Source: UBA6136 sp964386975
GTDB lineage: Bacteria; Pseudomonadota; Gammaproteobacteria; Methylococcales; Methylococcaceae
Assembly (NCBI GenBank): GCA_964386975.1
Contig: CAYLUS010000001.1
Location: 88,967-152,966, forward strand
Reading direction: 5' to 3'
DNA: 64,000 nt
Shown here: positions 17,689-26,950 of the stretch, in pieces
Position numbering within the stretch: the first letter of the stretch is position 1
Layout: each line of letters opens with the position of its first letter
Notes under the pieces: generated by a model
What the model was told of the DNA's origin: nothing
Databases searched by the model: none
What the model saw: the letters and a program-made list of their open reading frames with translations, nothing else
Position numbers and translations under genes: made by a program

Positions 17689-17907
17689 ATGAACATTGAC
17701 GACGACGGCAACATGGAACTCTCCGCCGAGGAGAACCAGCGCCTCATGGACCAGCTTGAAATTGCCCCCGAGGATTATGAGGATCCACCGGTGGAAATCG
17801 AGTGCACGAGCATGGAAGATCATGCCGCCACATTCAAGGCCGTCAACACTCGAACTGGAAAATCGATCGTTCTGGTGTTCGATCTCCTCGAGAATCCTTC
17901 TCGCTAA
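17689..17907 (+). CDS. Small acidic protein of unknown function
   Basis: This 72-residue protein begins MNIDDDGNMELSAEENQRLM and ends VFDLLENPSR. It is strongly acidic in the first half, with a predicted beta-rich second half (VEIECTSMEDHAATFKAV, SIVLVFDLL). A much longer frame is open upstream, but that part overlaps the M15 gene antiparallel in composition and looks non-coding. The ATG chosen lies 10 bases after the M15 stop, so the two genes are probably cotranscribed. I do not recognise the family. It converges on the L,D-transpeptidase gene with 9 bases between the stops. Confidence 0.6.
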   Translation: MNIDDDGNMELSAEENQRLMDQLEIAPEDYEDPPVEIECTSMEDHAATFKAVNTRTGKSIVLVFDLLENPSR

Positions 17908-17916
17908 CCCGCCCCC

Positions 17917-19605
17917 TCAGGACCCATAGGGAAACCCCCGAGCCAGCAATACCTGGAGGGTCCGGTCATGCCCGTAGATGTCCTCGTAAAAGCTGATTCG
18001 GCCTTGCGGGTCCGCCATGACCGTTGAATAGAGAATGTAGACCGGAATCGCCCGCTTGAGGTTGATGGTCTTCGTCACCTCGCCATTTGCAAAGGTTTCG
18101 ATCCGCTCCCGACCCCAGTCGCCGTTCTCCTCCAGCACCCACTGCGCGAGCGCCAAGGGGTCCTGGACGCGAATGCAGCCATGACTGAAATCCCGCCGGT
18201 CCCGATTGAAGAGGCCCTTGCTCGGCGTACTGTGCAGATAGACGTTATTGGTATTGGGAAAGGAAAACTTGTAGAGCCCCAGCGCGTTCTCCGGACCCGG
18301 CTTTTGCCGCACCTTGACGGCGCCCGCAGCCAGCCGCTCGATCGTGTCATGGCTCGGCTCCAAAGCCTGGGCGCTCTGGGCAAAATTCGCGACAATCTCC
18401 ATGTTGTTTTTGGTGAGGTAGCTCGCCTGCTTTAACAACGCGGGCACGATCTCCTTGGTTGCAATGGCCTCAGGAACATTCCAGTAGGGCCTGAAGGTCA
18501 CCGTGGTCATCTCCGAATGAAAGACCGGCGTGTTTCTGCCATCAATGGCCTCGCCGACCACCACATTCATCTGCAACTCATGCTGCCCGATCCCCTCACC
18601 AGCGCGGGCGCCGTAGAGCTTGAAGGCCGGTATGTTGACGATGAGATACAGCCCCTTCACGTTTGCGGGTAGCCATCTCAATCGCTCCAGCCCCAACTGA
18701 ATCTGCTTCAGCCGGTCGGGAACGGGGACCACCAAGCGGGAAAGCGTACCCTTGCCGATCACCCCATCATCACCGATTCCGTGGCGAATCTGGAAAGCCT
18801 TGACTGCGGCGACCAAGGCCGGATCGTAGACTTGGGACGCATCGCTACCGGGCCCCAAGGATGCCGGAAAGTCTCCCAGCGCCGTCAGCAACTTTCTGAG
18901 TGCGGGCACATCCGGATGCGACATGCCGGGCGTGAACTTGGCCGGAAAGGCAAAGCGGGCCTTCGGGATCTCTACCGCCAATCGGCGATAGCGCACCAGC
19001 GCCTCCTTGAGCGGCCTGTAGATTGGAAAATCCGGCTCAAGACTCGCCAGAAGACCCTTCGGGTTGGCTGCCTGCGGCAATTCTCGGAGGGCCTTGAGGA
19101 CCAAAGGCCGCCTCGGCTCCACATCGAGCGCAAAACCGACACTTTTTGGATTGATGCGCCCGAGGGCAACGTTACCGGCATAGCGACTGACGGCCACACT
19201 CATGGCGACATCAAAAGCCGCCGATTCGTGAGGCGCTGACCGCAGCGCGGGTGACTTGATCCACTCTGAAAGCAGGCCCACATCGTAGTCAGCGGCATTC
19301 AGACCGACATCATCCGCGAGGGAGAGCACCTCCAGAATGGCTTTCGCCTGCGCAGTCGGAACCCCGTCCCGGGTCCACAGTGGCACATCGGCGGGCATAT
19401 AGAGTGCCGACAGGCTCTTGGATACATCCGCAAAGTTGCCCCAGCGTAGCCTTGCGTGCTTACCGGATTTCAGGATCTGCTGGATCTCACTGCCGACAGA
19501 CTCAGCTGACGCGAGGGCTCGGAGTGGGAACACCAACAAAAGTGCGGCCAGCAGCCCCAGAAAAAGAGTCGGTCGAGGCAAGGCTCCTGAATCAAGGCGG
19601 GTCAT
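17917..19605 (-). CDS. L,D-transpeptidase, YcbB/LdtD-like
   Basis: This 562-residue protein begins MTRLDSGALPRPTLFLGLLA with a signal peptide or anchor ending near residue 33. It then has a scaffold domain, a peptidoglycan-binding helical segment (about 250-320, AVKAFQIRHGIGDDGVIG) and a C-terminal YkuD catalytic domain with FSHGCIRVQDP, where the Cys is the nucleophile. LdtD-type enzymes make 3-3 crosslinks in peptidoglycan. The frame is open a further 98 codons upstream, but that part lies antisense to the SUF regulator promoter and gene, so I place the start at ATG 19605 just before the signal peptide. Confidence 0.92.
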   Translation of the reverse strand: MTRLDSGALPRPTLFLGLLAALLLVFPLRALASAESVGSEIQQILKSGKHARLRWGNFADVSKSLSALYMPADVPLWTRDGVPTAQAKAILEVLSLADDVGLNAADYDVGLLSEWIKSPALRSAPHESAAFDVAMSVAVSRYAGNVALGRINPKSVGFALDVEPRRPLVLKALRELPQAANPKGLLASLEPDFPIYRPLKEALVRYRRLAVEIPKARFAFPAKFTPGMSHPDVPALRKLLTALGDFPASLGPGSDASQVYDPALVAAVKAFQIRHGIGDDGVIGKGTLSRLVVPVPDRLKQIQLGLERLRWLPANVKGLYLIVNIPAFKLYGARAGEGIGQHELQMNVVVGEAIDGRNTPVFHSEMTTVTFRPYWNVPEAIATKEIVPALLKQASYLTKNNMEIVANFAQSAQALEPSHDTIERLAAGAVKVRQKPGPENALGLYKFSFPNTNNVYLHSTPSKGLFNRDRRDFSHGCIRVQDPLALAQWVLEENGDWGRERIETFANGEVTKTINLKRAIPVYILYSTVMADPQGRISFYEDIYGHDRTLQVLLARGFPYGS

Positions 19606-19678
19606 GGCGGCTCGGAATGGGAAATGGAACTGCCACTCATTATAGGCAATGGTCTGACCTCGCCCATTTCCTGACAAC

Positions 19679-19725
19679 TTTACTTGGTTTTTAATGAGTA
19701 CTAAAATGGTCCTAAATAGAGGCAG
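19679..19725 (+). promoter_or_regulatory. Candidate promoter and RBS of the SUF operon
   Basis: A -35 like TTTACT (19679-19684) and a -10 like TAAAAT (19702-19707) are separated by 17 bases. The segment GAGTACTAAAATGGTCCTAA over the -10 is AT-rich and loosely resembles the Rrf2/IscR type 1 operator when read on the other strand. The RBS AGAGGCAG (19718-19725) lies 6 bases before the regulator ATG. If the Rrf2 protein binds here it would repress its own operon; this is inference. Confidence 0.5.
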
Positions 19726-19731
19726 ACGACC

Positions 19732-20208
19732 ATGCTCCGTATCAGCAAACTTAGCGACTACGCCATCATCGTGCTCGGACACATGGCCCGCGATCCGGAT
19801 CGGGTCTTTGCGGCCAATGATCTGGCAAGCCAGGCCAAAATTGCCCCGCCGACGGTCAGCAAAGTCCTTAAAGCGCTGGTCAAAGCCAAAATCGTTCACT
19901 CGACCCGAGGCGCGAAGGGCGGCTACCAGCTCACCCGTGCGCCTTCTGCCACCCCGATTGCCAGCATCATTGCCGCCCTGGAAGGACCGATCGCGCTAAC
20001 CGAATGCGGTCTTGGCAGCACCCGATGCGAACAGTCCGGGTCCTGCGATGTCCGCGGCAACTGGTCCGTTCTCAACGGCGCCATTCAGACCGCTCTGGAG
20101 TCGGTAACTCTGGAGGACATGGCCGTGCCCATGAAAAAGGCACCGGAACGTTTCCGCATCGTCATTCGCAACCTTGCCCAGCCGGCCAGCGGCTGTATTT
20201 CGGAGTAA
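19732..20208 (+). CDS. Rrf2-family regulator of the SUF operon
   Basis: This 158-residue winged-helix protein begins MLRISKLSDYAIIVLGHMAR and has the recognition region KIAPPTVSKVLKALVKAKIV. Three cysteines at 92, 99 and 105 (CGLGSTRCEQSGSC) are the Fe-S ligands typical of IscR-like sensors. As first gene of a suf operon it probably senses cluster status and represses sufB onward when clusters are plentiful. The SufB ATG lies 6 bases after its stop. Confidence 0.92.
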   Translation: MLRISKLSDYAIIVLGHMARDPDRVFAANDLASQAKIAPPTVSKVLKALVKAKIVHSTRGAKGGYQLTRAPSATPIASIIAALEGPIALTECGLGSTRCEQSGSCDVRGNWSVLNGAIQTALESVTLEDMAVPMKKAPERFRIVIRNLAQPASGCISE

Positions 20209-20214
20209 GCCTCG

Positions 20215-21660
20215 ATGTCAAGCTCACAAGAGACGCTCGACCACCTGATCCAGAAGGAATATAAGCCCGGGTTCGTGACAGACCTCGAGGCCGATACCCT
20301 TCCGCCCGGCCTGAACGAAGACGTCATTAAGGAGATCTCAAGACGGAAGAACGAGCCTCAATTCATGCTCGAGTGGCGGCTTGAGGCCTACCGGCACTGG
20401 CTGACCATGAAAGAGCCGGAATGGGCCTACGTCGAATACGAACCCATCGATTACCAGAGCATCAGCTACTTTTCGGCGCCCAAAGTCAAAGAAGCGCCAA
20501 AGAGCCTTGATGAGGTTGACCCTAAGCTCCTGGAGACTTACAAGAAACTCGGTATTCCCTTGTATGAACAGGAGCGGCTCGCCGGTGTTGCCGTTGACGC
20601 CGTCTTCGACAGTGTCTCGGTCGCAACGACGTTCAAGGACAAACTCAAGGCCGCCGGAGTCATTTTCTGCTCCATGTCAGAGGCCCTTCAGGAGCACCCT
20701 GAGCTTGTCCGGCAATATCTTGGAACCGTGGTACCACCCTCGGATAATTTCTTCGCCGCCCTCAATTCAGCGGTGTTCTCCGATGGCTCTTTCGTTTTCA
20801 TTCCCAAGGGTGTCCGCTGCCCGATGGAACTGTCGACCTACTTCCGGATCAATGCCGCCAAAACAGGCCAGTTCGAACGGACCCTCATCATCGCAGAGGA
20901 TGATAGCCATGTGAGTTATCTGGAGGGATGTACCGCCCCCATGCGCGATGAAAACCAGCTGCACGCCGCGGTCGTCGAACTGGTGGCCCTGGACCGTGCC
21001 GAGATCAAGTATTCGACCGTACAGAACTGGTATCCGGGGGATGAGGAAGGCCGCGGCGGCATCTATAACTTTGTCACCAAACGGGGCGATTGCCGGGGGC
21101 AGCGATCGAAGATTTCCTGGACTCAGGTCGAAACGGGATCAGCCATCACCTGGAAATACCCGAGCTGTATTCTCAGGGGCGAGGCGTCGGTCGGCGAGTT
21201 CTATTCGGTCGCCGTCACCAACCATCGGCAGCAGGCCGATACCGGCACCAAGATGATCCACATCGGCCGCAACACGACCAGCACGATCATCTCCAAGGGC
21301 ATTTCAGCCGGCCGTGCACAAAACAGCTACCGTGGCCAGGTCAAAATCCTCAAAAGCGCCGAAAACGCCCGCAATTTCACGCAGTGTGATTCCCTGCTGA
21401 TCGGCGATCGTTGCGGAGCGCATACCTTTCCCTATGTCGAAGTCCGCCAGCCCAGCGCCCGGCTGGAGCACGAGGCTACCACCTCAAAAATCAGTGAGGA
21501 TCAGTTGTTCTTCTGCCAACAACGCGGACTCTCCGCAGAGGATGCCGTATCCATGATCGTCAACGGCTTCTGCAAGCAAGTTTTCAAAGAGCTGCCGATG
21601 GAGTTTGCGGTCGAAGCCCAGGCCCTGCTTGGAATCAGCCTAGAAGGCAGCGTCGGATAG
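20215..21660 (+). CDS. sufB: Fe-S cluster assembly scaffold SufB
   Basis: This 481-residue protein is the SufB subunit of the SufBC2D scaffold. Characteristic stretches are YVEYEPIDYQSISYFSAPK, FVFIPKGVRCPMELSTYF, VSYLEGCTAP, NWYPGDEEGRGGIYNFVTKR and SLLIGDRCGAHTFPYVEVR. The cysteine in SLLIGDRCGAHT corresponds to E. coli Cys405, which participates in cluster assembly. The length matches the family. It is followed after 27 bases by sufC. Confidence 0.97.
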   Translation: MSSSQETLDHLIQKEYKPGFVTDLEADTLPPGLNEDVIKEISRRKNEPQFMLEWRLEAYRHWLTMKEPEWAYVEYEPIDYQSISYFSAPKVKEAPKSLDEVDPKLLETYKKLGIPLYEQERLAGVAVDAVFDSVSVATTFKDKLKAAGVIFCSMSEALQEHPELVRQYLGTVVPPSDNFFAALNSAVFSDGSFVFIPKGVRCPMELSTYFRINAAKTGQFERTLIIAEDDSHVSYLEGCTAPMRDENQLHAAVVELVALDRAEIKYSTVQNWYPGDEEGRGGIYNFVTKRGDCRGQRSKISWTQVETGSAITWKYPSCILRGEASVGEFYSVAVTNHRQQADTGTKMIHIGRNTTSTIISKGISAGRAQNSYRGQVKILKSAENARNFTQCDSLLIGDRCGAHTFPYVEVRQPSARLEHEATTSKISEDQLFFCQQRGLSAEDAVSMIVNGFCKQVFKELPMEFAVEAQALLGISLEGSVG

Positions 21661-21687
21661 ATACTTCCAAAGAGAGACCATTGAACC

Positions 21688-22449
21688 ATGTTAAGCATCC
21701 AGAACCTTGAAGCCTGTGCGGACGAGAAACCGATCCTCAAAGGCATTTCCCTGAACGTCAAGCCGGGCGAGGTGCATGCCATCATGGGACCCAACGGGTC
21801 CGGCAAGAGCACGCTCTCCCACGTCCTGGCCGGGCGCCCCGGCTATACCATCACGGGGGGCAGCGTTCGCTTCAATGACCAGGACCTACTGGCCATGAAA
21901 CCGGAAGAGCGCGCCTGGCAAGGCCTGTTTTTGGCCTTTCAATACCCGGTCGAGATTCCCGGGGTCAGCAATATCTATCTTCTGAAAGCGGCCTTGAATG
22001 CGGTCCGAAAACACCGGGGCGAACCCGAGGTTGACGCCATCGAGTTCCTGCAATTGGTGAAGAGCAAGATCAAGTCCTTGGGACTTGACGAGCAATTCCT
22101 TTACCGCGGCGTCAACGAGGGCTTCTCGGGCGGCGAAAAAAAGCGCAATGAGATCCTGCAGATGGCGATCCTTGAGCCCTCTCTGTGCATCTTGGATGAA
22201 ACTGACTCAGGACTCGATATCGATGCCCTCAAGATTGTTGCCGATGGCGTCAACAGCCTTCGTTCAGACGGTCGCGCATTCATGATGGTGACGCACTACC
22301 AGCGGCTCCTCGACTACATCAAACCTGACGTGGTGCATGTGCTCGCCCAGGGGCGGATTGTGCGCTCGGGGGGCCCGGAACTGGCGCTTGAGCTGGAGGA
22401 AAAGGGATACACCTGGATCGAAACCGGCACCCAGGGCGAGGGACATTGA
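21688..22449 (+). CDS. sufC: Fe-S assembly ATPase SufC
   Basis: This 253-residue ABC-type ATPase has Walker A GPNGSGKST (about 33-41), the SufC-type signature FSGGEKKRNEILQMA, and Walker B CILDETDSGLDIDALK. It powers conformational change of the SufBC2D complex. It has no membrane partner, as expected for SufC. SufD starts 4 bases after the stop. Confidence 0.97.
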   Translation: MLSIQNLEACADEKPILKGISLNVKPGEVHAIMGPNGSGKSTLSHVLAGRPGYTITGGSVRFNDQDLLAMKPEERAWQGLFLAFQYPVEIPGVSNIYLLKAALNAVRKHRGEPEVDAIEFLQLVKSKIKSLGLDEQFLYRGVNEGFSGGEKKRNEILQMAILEPSLCILDETDSGLDIDALKIVADGVNSLRSDGRAFMMVTHYQRLLDYIKPDVVHVLAQGRIVRSGGPELALELEEKGYTWIETGTQGEGH

Positions 22450-22453
22450 CGCC

Positions 22454-23719
22454 ATGGCAAACTCCACCTTTCCCTCAGCACAGGCCAGATGGCTCGGCGG
22501 CCATGCGAGCGAGAGCCAGAAAAGCGCTCGGCTGGCATTTGATCGCGTCGGCTTTCCAAGTGCCCGGGATGAGCGCTTTCGCTACACCCCGCTGATTGCT
22601 CTGACGCAAAAAGCCTTCCTCGAGCCAGTCCCTGAACCAATTGAACTTCAGGGCTTGCAGGCGCTTCCCCTTGAAGATGCAATCCAGCTGATCTTCATCA
22701 ATGGTCATTTCTCGGGCGAACATTCCTCCAGCCTCGCGGACTTGCCGAAAGGGCTCAGGATCCGCATGGCTGCCCAGGACGAGACGGCAGCCGCGCGCCT
22801 TTTGGAACCACCCACCAGCGAGGCTCTGGCCCATGGTTTCGAACTGTTCAGCCGCGCCTACGCCACCGATGGCAGCCTGATTGAAGTCGAAGCCGGATGC
22901 GTGATTCAAACCCCCATTCATCTCCTGCACCTCGTAACCCTTTCCGACCATTATTTTGCTTACCGGCATCATGTCCGTCTGGGTCGGGATGCCCGCCTTA
23001 GCCTGATCGAGTCTCATACCGGTCAGCATGACGAGAGCGCACTGACGGTCAGTGTCACCACCGCAAAATTGGACGAACGCGCCCAACTGGATCACCTCAA
23101 GCTCCAGAAAGAGGGCAAGGGTACGATTCATTTTGGCGCCATTGATGCTGATCAAGCCAAGGATGCCCGCTTCAATCAGCGTCATGTCGCACTGGGTGCA
23201 AGCATTGCCAGAGCTGAAATCCATGCGCGGCTTGCCCAAGGCGCAGACTGTCAGCTCGATGGCCTGTTTGTCGCCACTGACAAGCGCCACCTCGACACCC
23301 AGACCTTGCTTCACCACACAGGCCCCGGAGCAACTAGCCGGGAACGCTATCGCGGGATAGCCAATGGCCGGGGACGTGGCATCTTTACCGGCCGCATCGT
23401 CGTCGACCGGGCGGCACAAAAGACCCAAGCCGAGATGAATTGCAAGAACCTCTTGCTCTCGGATCAGGCGGAAATCGACAGCCGGCCGCAATTGGAGATT
23501 CATGCGGATGATGTCCGCTGCGCACATGGACTGACCGTCGGTCAGCTCGATGAGAATGCCGTCTTCTTCCTGCGCTCCCGTGGCATCGAAGAAACCGAGG
23601 CTCGTCAGATTCTGACCCGCGCCTTCGCAGCCGAAATCATCGAAGAGCTTCAGCCGGCACCGCTGAAGCAGGTCATTCTTGCAGACCTCCTTCACCATCT
23701 CGACCCACAGCCAGAATGA
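22454..23719 (+). CDS. sufD: Fe-S assembly protein SufD
   Basis: This 421-residue protein has the SufB/SufD beta-helix core and the conserved C-terminal HADDVRCAHGLTVGQLDENA motif, followed by YFLRSRG-like FFLRSRGIEETEARQILTRA. It forms the SufBC2D scaffold with its neighbours. The open frame extends into sufC, but the ATG at 22454, 4 bases after the sufC stop, starts the recognisable protein. The ATG of sufS overlaps the stop by 4 bases. A 457-codon frame on the opposite strand is a shadow. Confidence 0.95.
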   Translation: MANSTFPSAQARWLGGHASESQKSARLAFDRVGFPSARDERFRYTPLIALTQKAFLEPVPEPIELQGLQALPLEDAIQLIFINGHFSGEHSSSLADLPKGLRIRMAAQDETAAARLLEPPTSEALAHGFELFSRAYATDGSLIEVEAGCVIQTPIHLLHLVTLSDHYFAYRHHVRLGRDARLSLIESHTGQHDESALTVSVTTAKLDERAQLDHLKLQKEGKGTIHFGAIDADQAKDARFNQRHVALGASIARAEIHARLAQGADCQLDGLFVATDKRHLDTQTLLHHTGPGATSRERYRGIANGRGRGIFTGRIVVDRAAQKTQAEMNCKNLLLSDQAEIDSRPQLEIHADDVRCAHGLTVGQLDENAVFFLRSRGIEETEARQILTRAFAAEIIEELQPAPLKQVILADLLHHLDPQPE

Positions 23720-24963
23720 ACGCAACCGGCACTTTGCATCAAACGCTGGACATACAGTCCATCCGGCGTGATTTTCCGATTCTCGCCCAAACTGTCCACG
23801 GGCATCCACTGAACTACCTGGATAACGGCGCATCCACTCAAAAACCACGCGCCGTAATCGACGCCATTCGCGATGTGTACGAAAACGACTATGCGAATGT
23901 CCATCGAGGGGTTCACTCGCTCAGCCAGCGGGCCACCGACCGCTATGAGGCAGCCCGCAGCAAGGTCAGGCAGTTCATCAATGCCCGCCACGATCATGAA
24001 ATCATCTTTGTTCGGGGAACCACGGAGGCCATCAATCTGGTCGCCCAGAGCTTTGGCAGAAGCCGCATCGGGCCGGGTGACGAAATCCTGATTACCGCCA
24101 TGGAGCACCACTCCAACATTGTCCCCTGGCAGATGCTCGCGCAGCAGACCGGCGCTCTTCTCAAGGTCGTCCCGATCACGACTACCGGAGAACTGGATCT
24201 TCATGCGATGGAGCAGCTCTTGGGCGAGAAGACCCGGCTGTTCTCCTTCGTTCATGTCTCCAATGCGCTCGGCACCATCAATCCAGCCGCTGAAATGATT
24301 GCGATGGCCCACGCGCGCGGTATACCGGTGCTCCTCGATGGCGCCCAATCCTCGCCGCATATGCGGGTCGATGTCAGCGCGCTGGACTGCGACTTTTTTG
24401 CTTTCTCCGGCCACAAGGTCTACGGCCCCTCGGGTATCGGCGTCCTATATGGAAAAGAGGCGCTGCTCAAGGAAATGCCTCCCTACCAGGGGGGCGGCGA
24501 CATGATTCGCTACGTGACGCTGGAAAAATCCGAATACAACGACCTGCCCTACAAGTTCGAAGCCGGCACCCCGAGCATCGCCGACGCCGTGGGTCTGGGT
24601 GCGGCAATCGACTACCTGAGCGAAAAGGGTCTTGATGCAGTTGCTGACCATGAACATCGGCTTTTGACCCTGGCGACGGAATTGGCGCAGAGCGTGCCGG
24701 AGCTCAGGATCATAGGTACCGCGCGAGAAAAAAGCGCGATCCTCTCGTTTACCCTTGGACGCATTCATCCCCACGATATCGGCACGCTTCTGGATCAGTT
24801 AGGCATTGCGATTCGCGCCGGTCACCACTGTGCAATGCCCGTCATGGACTTCTTCGGCGTTCCGGCGACGGCCCGGGCCTCCTTTGGCATGTACAATACC
24901 GAGGACGAGGTGCACCACCTGTTTGAGGGGCTTCGCGAAATCATCGCGATGTTCAACCGCTAG
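23716..24963 (+). CDS. sufS: Cysteine desulfurase SufS
   Basis: This 415-residue PLP enzyme has the PLP-lysine region AFSGHKVYGPSGIGVLYG and the catalytic cysteine in RAGHHCAMPVMDFFG, the group II (SufS/CsdA) form. It removes sulfur from cysteine as a persulfide and passes it to a SufU- or SufE-type acceptor. A SufU-like gene follows directly, and no sufE is seen. The length is that of the family. Confidence 0.96.
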   Translation: MNATGTLHQTLDIQSIRRDFPILAQTVHGHPLNYLDNGASTQKPRAVIDAIRDVYENDYANVHRGVHSLSQRATDRYEAARSKVRQFINARHDHEIIFVRGTTEAINLVAQSFGRSRIGPGDEILITAMEHHSNIVPWQMLAQQTGALLKVVPITTTGELDLHAMEQLLGEKTRLFSFVHVSNALGTINPAAEMIAMAHARGIPVLLDGAQSSPHMRVDVSALDCDFFAFSGHKVYGPSGIGVLYGKEALLKEMPPYQGGGDMIRYVTLEKSEYNDLPYKFEAGTPSIADAVGLGAAIDYLSEKGLDAVADHEHRLLTLATELAQSVPELRIIGTAREKSAILSFTLGRIHPHDIGTLLDQLGIAIRAGHHCAMPVMDFFGVPATARASFGMYNTEDEVHHLFEGLREIIAMFNR

Positions 24964-24988
24964 ACCGCACCATTACGCATATCAGGCC

Positions 24989-25444
24989 ATGCTCGACCAA
25001 ATCCGCGACCTTTATCAAGAAGTCGTTTTCGATCATAACCGCAACCCCCGTAACTTCAGGGTCATGGAGGATGCAACGAGAACGATCGAAGGCTTCAATC
25101 CGCTCTGTGGCGACCGCATCACCCTTTATGCCAAGGTTCGCGAGGGCGTTATCGAGGATGTCAGCTTTCAAGGCTCGGGCTGTGCGATTTCCACCGCCTC
25201 GGCATCGCTCATGACCGAGATCGTAAAAGGTCAATCCGAAGAGGAAGCCCAGCATCTGTTTGATCTTTTTCATCGCATCACCACCGGTCAAGAGGGTGAT
25301 GACGTCAATCTGGATGAAATCGGAAAACTGGCCGTGCTGGCGGGTGTTCGCGCCTACCCGGCACGCGTCAAGTGCGCGACCTTGCCCTGGCACTCCCTTC
25401 AGGCCGCACTTCAAAACGAACACGCTTCCGTTTCTACGGAATAA
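24989..25444 (+). CDS. SufU/IscU-like sulfur acceptor or scaffold
   Basis: This 151-residue protein begins MLDQIRDLYQEVVFDHNRNP. The three conserved ligand cysteines lie in FNPLCGDRITLY, FQGSGCAISTASASLM and RVKCATLPWH. The SufU type has an insertion after the second cysteine, visible here around EIVKGQSEEEAQHLFDLFHR. It probably accepts sulfur from SufS. The ATG is 25 bases after the sufS stop; the frame upstream is the shadow of sufS. Confidence 0.9.
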   Translation: MLDQIRDLYQEVVFDHNRNPRNFRVMEDATRTIEGFNPLCGDRITLYAKVREGVIEDVSFQGSGCAISTASASLMTEIVKGQSEEEAQHLFDLFHRITTGQEGDDVNLDEIGKLAVLAGVRAYPARVKCATLPWHSLQAALQNEHASVSTE

Positions 25445-25446
25445 CG

Positions 25447-25764
25447 ATGGCGAAATGGATCCCTGTCATTCGGGAAGGCGCTCTCGCGCCGGGTGAACAT
25501 GTCCTGATCGATGCTGACGGCATTCAGTTGGTGGTCTTCAACAGCGAGGGCCATTATTTCGCGATCGAAAACCTGTGCAGTCACGACGGCAATCCGATCA
25601 ACGAGGGCCGCGTTGAAGAAGGTGAGATCATCTGCCCTCGACATGGGGCGCGGTTCTGCCTCAAAACCGGCCAGGTTCTCGGCCCACCCGCCTATGAGGA
25701 TATTCCCGCACACGCGGTAAGGGTCCACGATGGGCAGATTGAGGTCGACTCAGATCCCAGCTAG
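25447..25764 (+). CDS. Rieske-type [2Fe-2S] ferredoxin
   Basis: This 105-residue soluble Rieske protein has both binding boxes: LCSHDGNP (Cys44, His46) and CPRHGARFCL (Cys63, His66). It resembles the ferredoxin components of dioxygenases and the small Rieske proteins found at the end of some suf operons. It starts 2 bases after the sufU-like stop, so it belongs to the operon and may deliver electrons for cluster assembly or repair; this role is inferred. No oxygenase gene is adjacent. Confidence 0.9.
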   Translation: MAKWIPVIREGALAPGEHVLIDADGIQLVVFNSEGHYFAIENLCSHDGNPINEGRVEEGEIICPRHGARFCLKTGQVLGPPAYEDIPAHAVRVHDGQIEVDSDPS

Positions 25765-25786
25765 GGGCCGCCCCGTCCTCACATTC

Positions 25787-25816
25787 GGCCGGGAATTGAA
25801 GACCGGCCTGTATAAT
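25787..25816 (+). promoter_or_regulatory. Hairpin and consensus -10 before prfB
   Basis: The inverted repeat GGCCGG, a 10-base loop and CCGGCC (25787-25808) follows the end of the suf operon. It is directly followed by a perfect -10 hexamer TATAAT (25811-25816), 26 bases before the prfB ATG. No good -35 is seen at the usual distance. The repeat could end suf transcription or serve as an operator for prfB; the sequence does not decide. Confidence 0.45.
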
Positions 25817-25842
25817 TTACGAACACACACCGAGTAAGGTTC

Positions 25843-26941
25843 ATGCGCGAACTTAATCCCCTTTATAACCAGATCAAAGACCTCAAGGGCCGTGACGAGT
25901 CCCTTAGGGGGTATCTTTGACTTTGAAATCAAAGAAGAACGGCTTACCGAGGTCTTAAGGGAGCTTGAGGACCCCAAAATCTGGGATGATCCCGAGCGCG
26001 CCCAGGCGCTCGGCAAGGAACGCAACCAGCTCGAAGGAGTCGTTGATACGCTGAACCGCATTCGCCAAGGTATCCTGGATGCGGAGGAACTGCTGGAATT
26101 AGCCGTTGAAGAGGACGATGAGGCGAGCGTTGACTCGGTTGCCAACGACCTCGAAGCCTTTGAGACGGATATTGCCGGCCTTGAATTTCGCCGGATGTTC
26201 GCCGGAGAGATGGATCCCAATAACGCATTCTTGGACATCCAGTCAGGATCCGGCGGCACTGAAGCCCAAGACTGGGCTGCCATGCTCGAGCGAATGTATC
26301 TGCGCTGGGGCGAAAGGCGCGGCTTTAAGACCGAGCTGGTCGAGGAATCCGCTGGCGAGGTCGCTGGCATCAAAAGCTGTACCATTCGCTTTGAGGGCGA
26401 ATACGCCTATGGGTGGCTTCGGACCGAAACCGGTGTTCACCGGCTGGTCCGAAAGTCGCCGTTTGATTCAGGCAATCGACGGCACACCTCGTTCTCCTCC
26501 GTGTTTGTGTCACCTGAAGTGGATGACAATATTGATATCGATATCAATCCTGCCGACCTCAGGACCGATGTGTATCGGGCCAGCGGTGCCGGCGGCCAGC
26601 ACGTCAACCGGACCGAATCTGCAGTTCGCATCACGCACATACCCAGCGGTGTGGTTGTCCAATGCCAGAGCCAACGATCCCAGCATGCCAATCGCGACTG
26701 GTGCATGAAGCAGCTCCGCGCCAAACTTTATGAGCTGGAAATCCAGAAACGAAACACGGAAAAACAGAAACTGGAGGACTCTAAATCGGACATCGGTTGG
26801 GGCAGCCAGATCCGCTCCTACGTCCTTGATCAATCCCGCATCAAGGACCTTAGAACCAATGTAGAAACCAGTAATCCGCAACCGGTGCTCGATGGAGACC
26901 TTGATCTTTTCATCGAAGCCAGTCTTAAAAGTGGTCTTTAA
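25843..26941 (+). CDS. prfB: Peptide chain release factor 2, with programmed +1 frameshift
   Basis: The gene starts ATG 25843 and reads 25 codons to an in-frame TGA at 25918-25920. The canonical site is present: SD-like AGGGGG (25906-25911), slippery CTT (25915-25917), TGA, then C. After the +1 shift the frame continues DFEIKEERLTEVLREL to give 365 residues, the length of E. coli RF2. The GGQ catalytic motif lies in SGAGGQHVNRTESAVR, and the anticodon-like SPF tripeptide is in KSPFDSGNRRHTSF. RF2 controls its own level through this frameshift. lysS follows after 9 bases, as in many gammaproteobacteria. Ordinary gene callers will give only the second part. Confidence 0.97.
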
Positions 26942-26950
26942 AAGAACGGC

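Noticed and set aside
22475..23848. 457-codon open frame on the minus strand opposite sufD
   Set aside because: It is fully antisense to sufD and part of sufS, which have clear family motifs; its translation shows no domain and has the look of reverse-frame GC-rich sequence.
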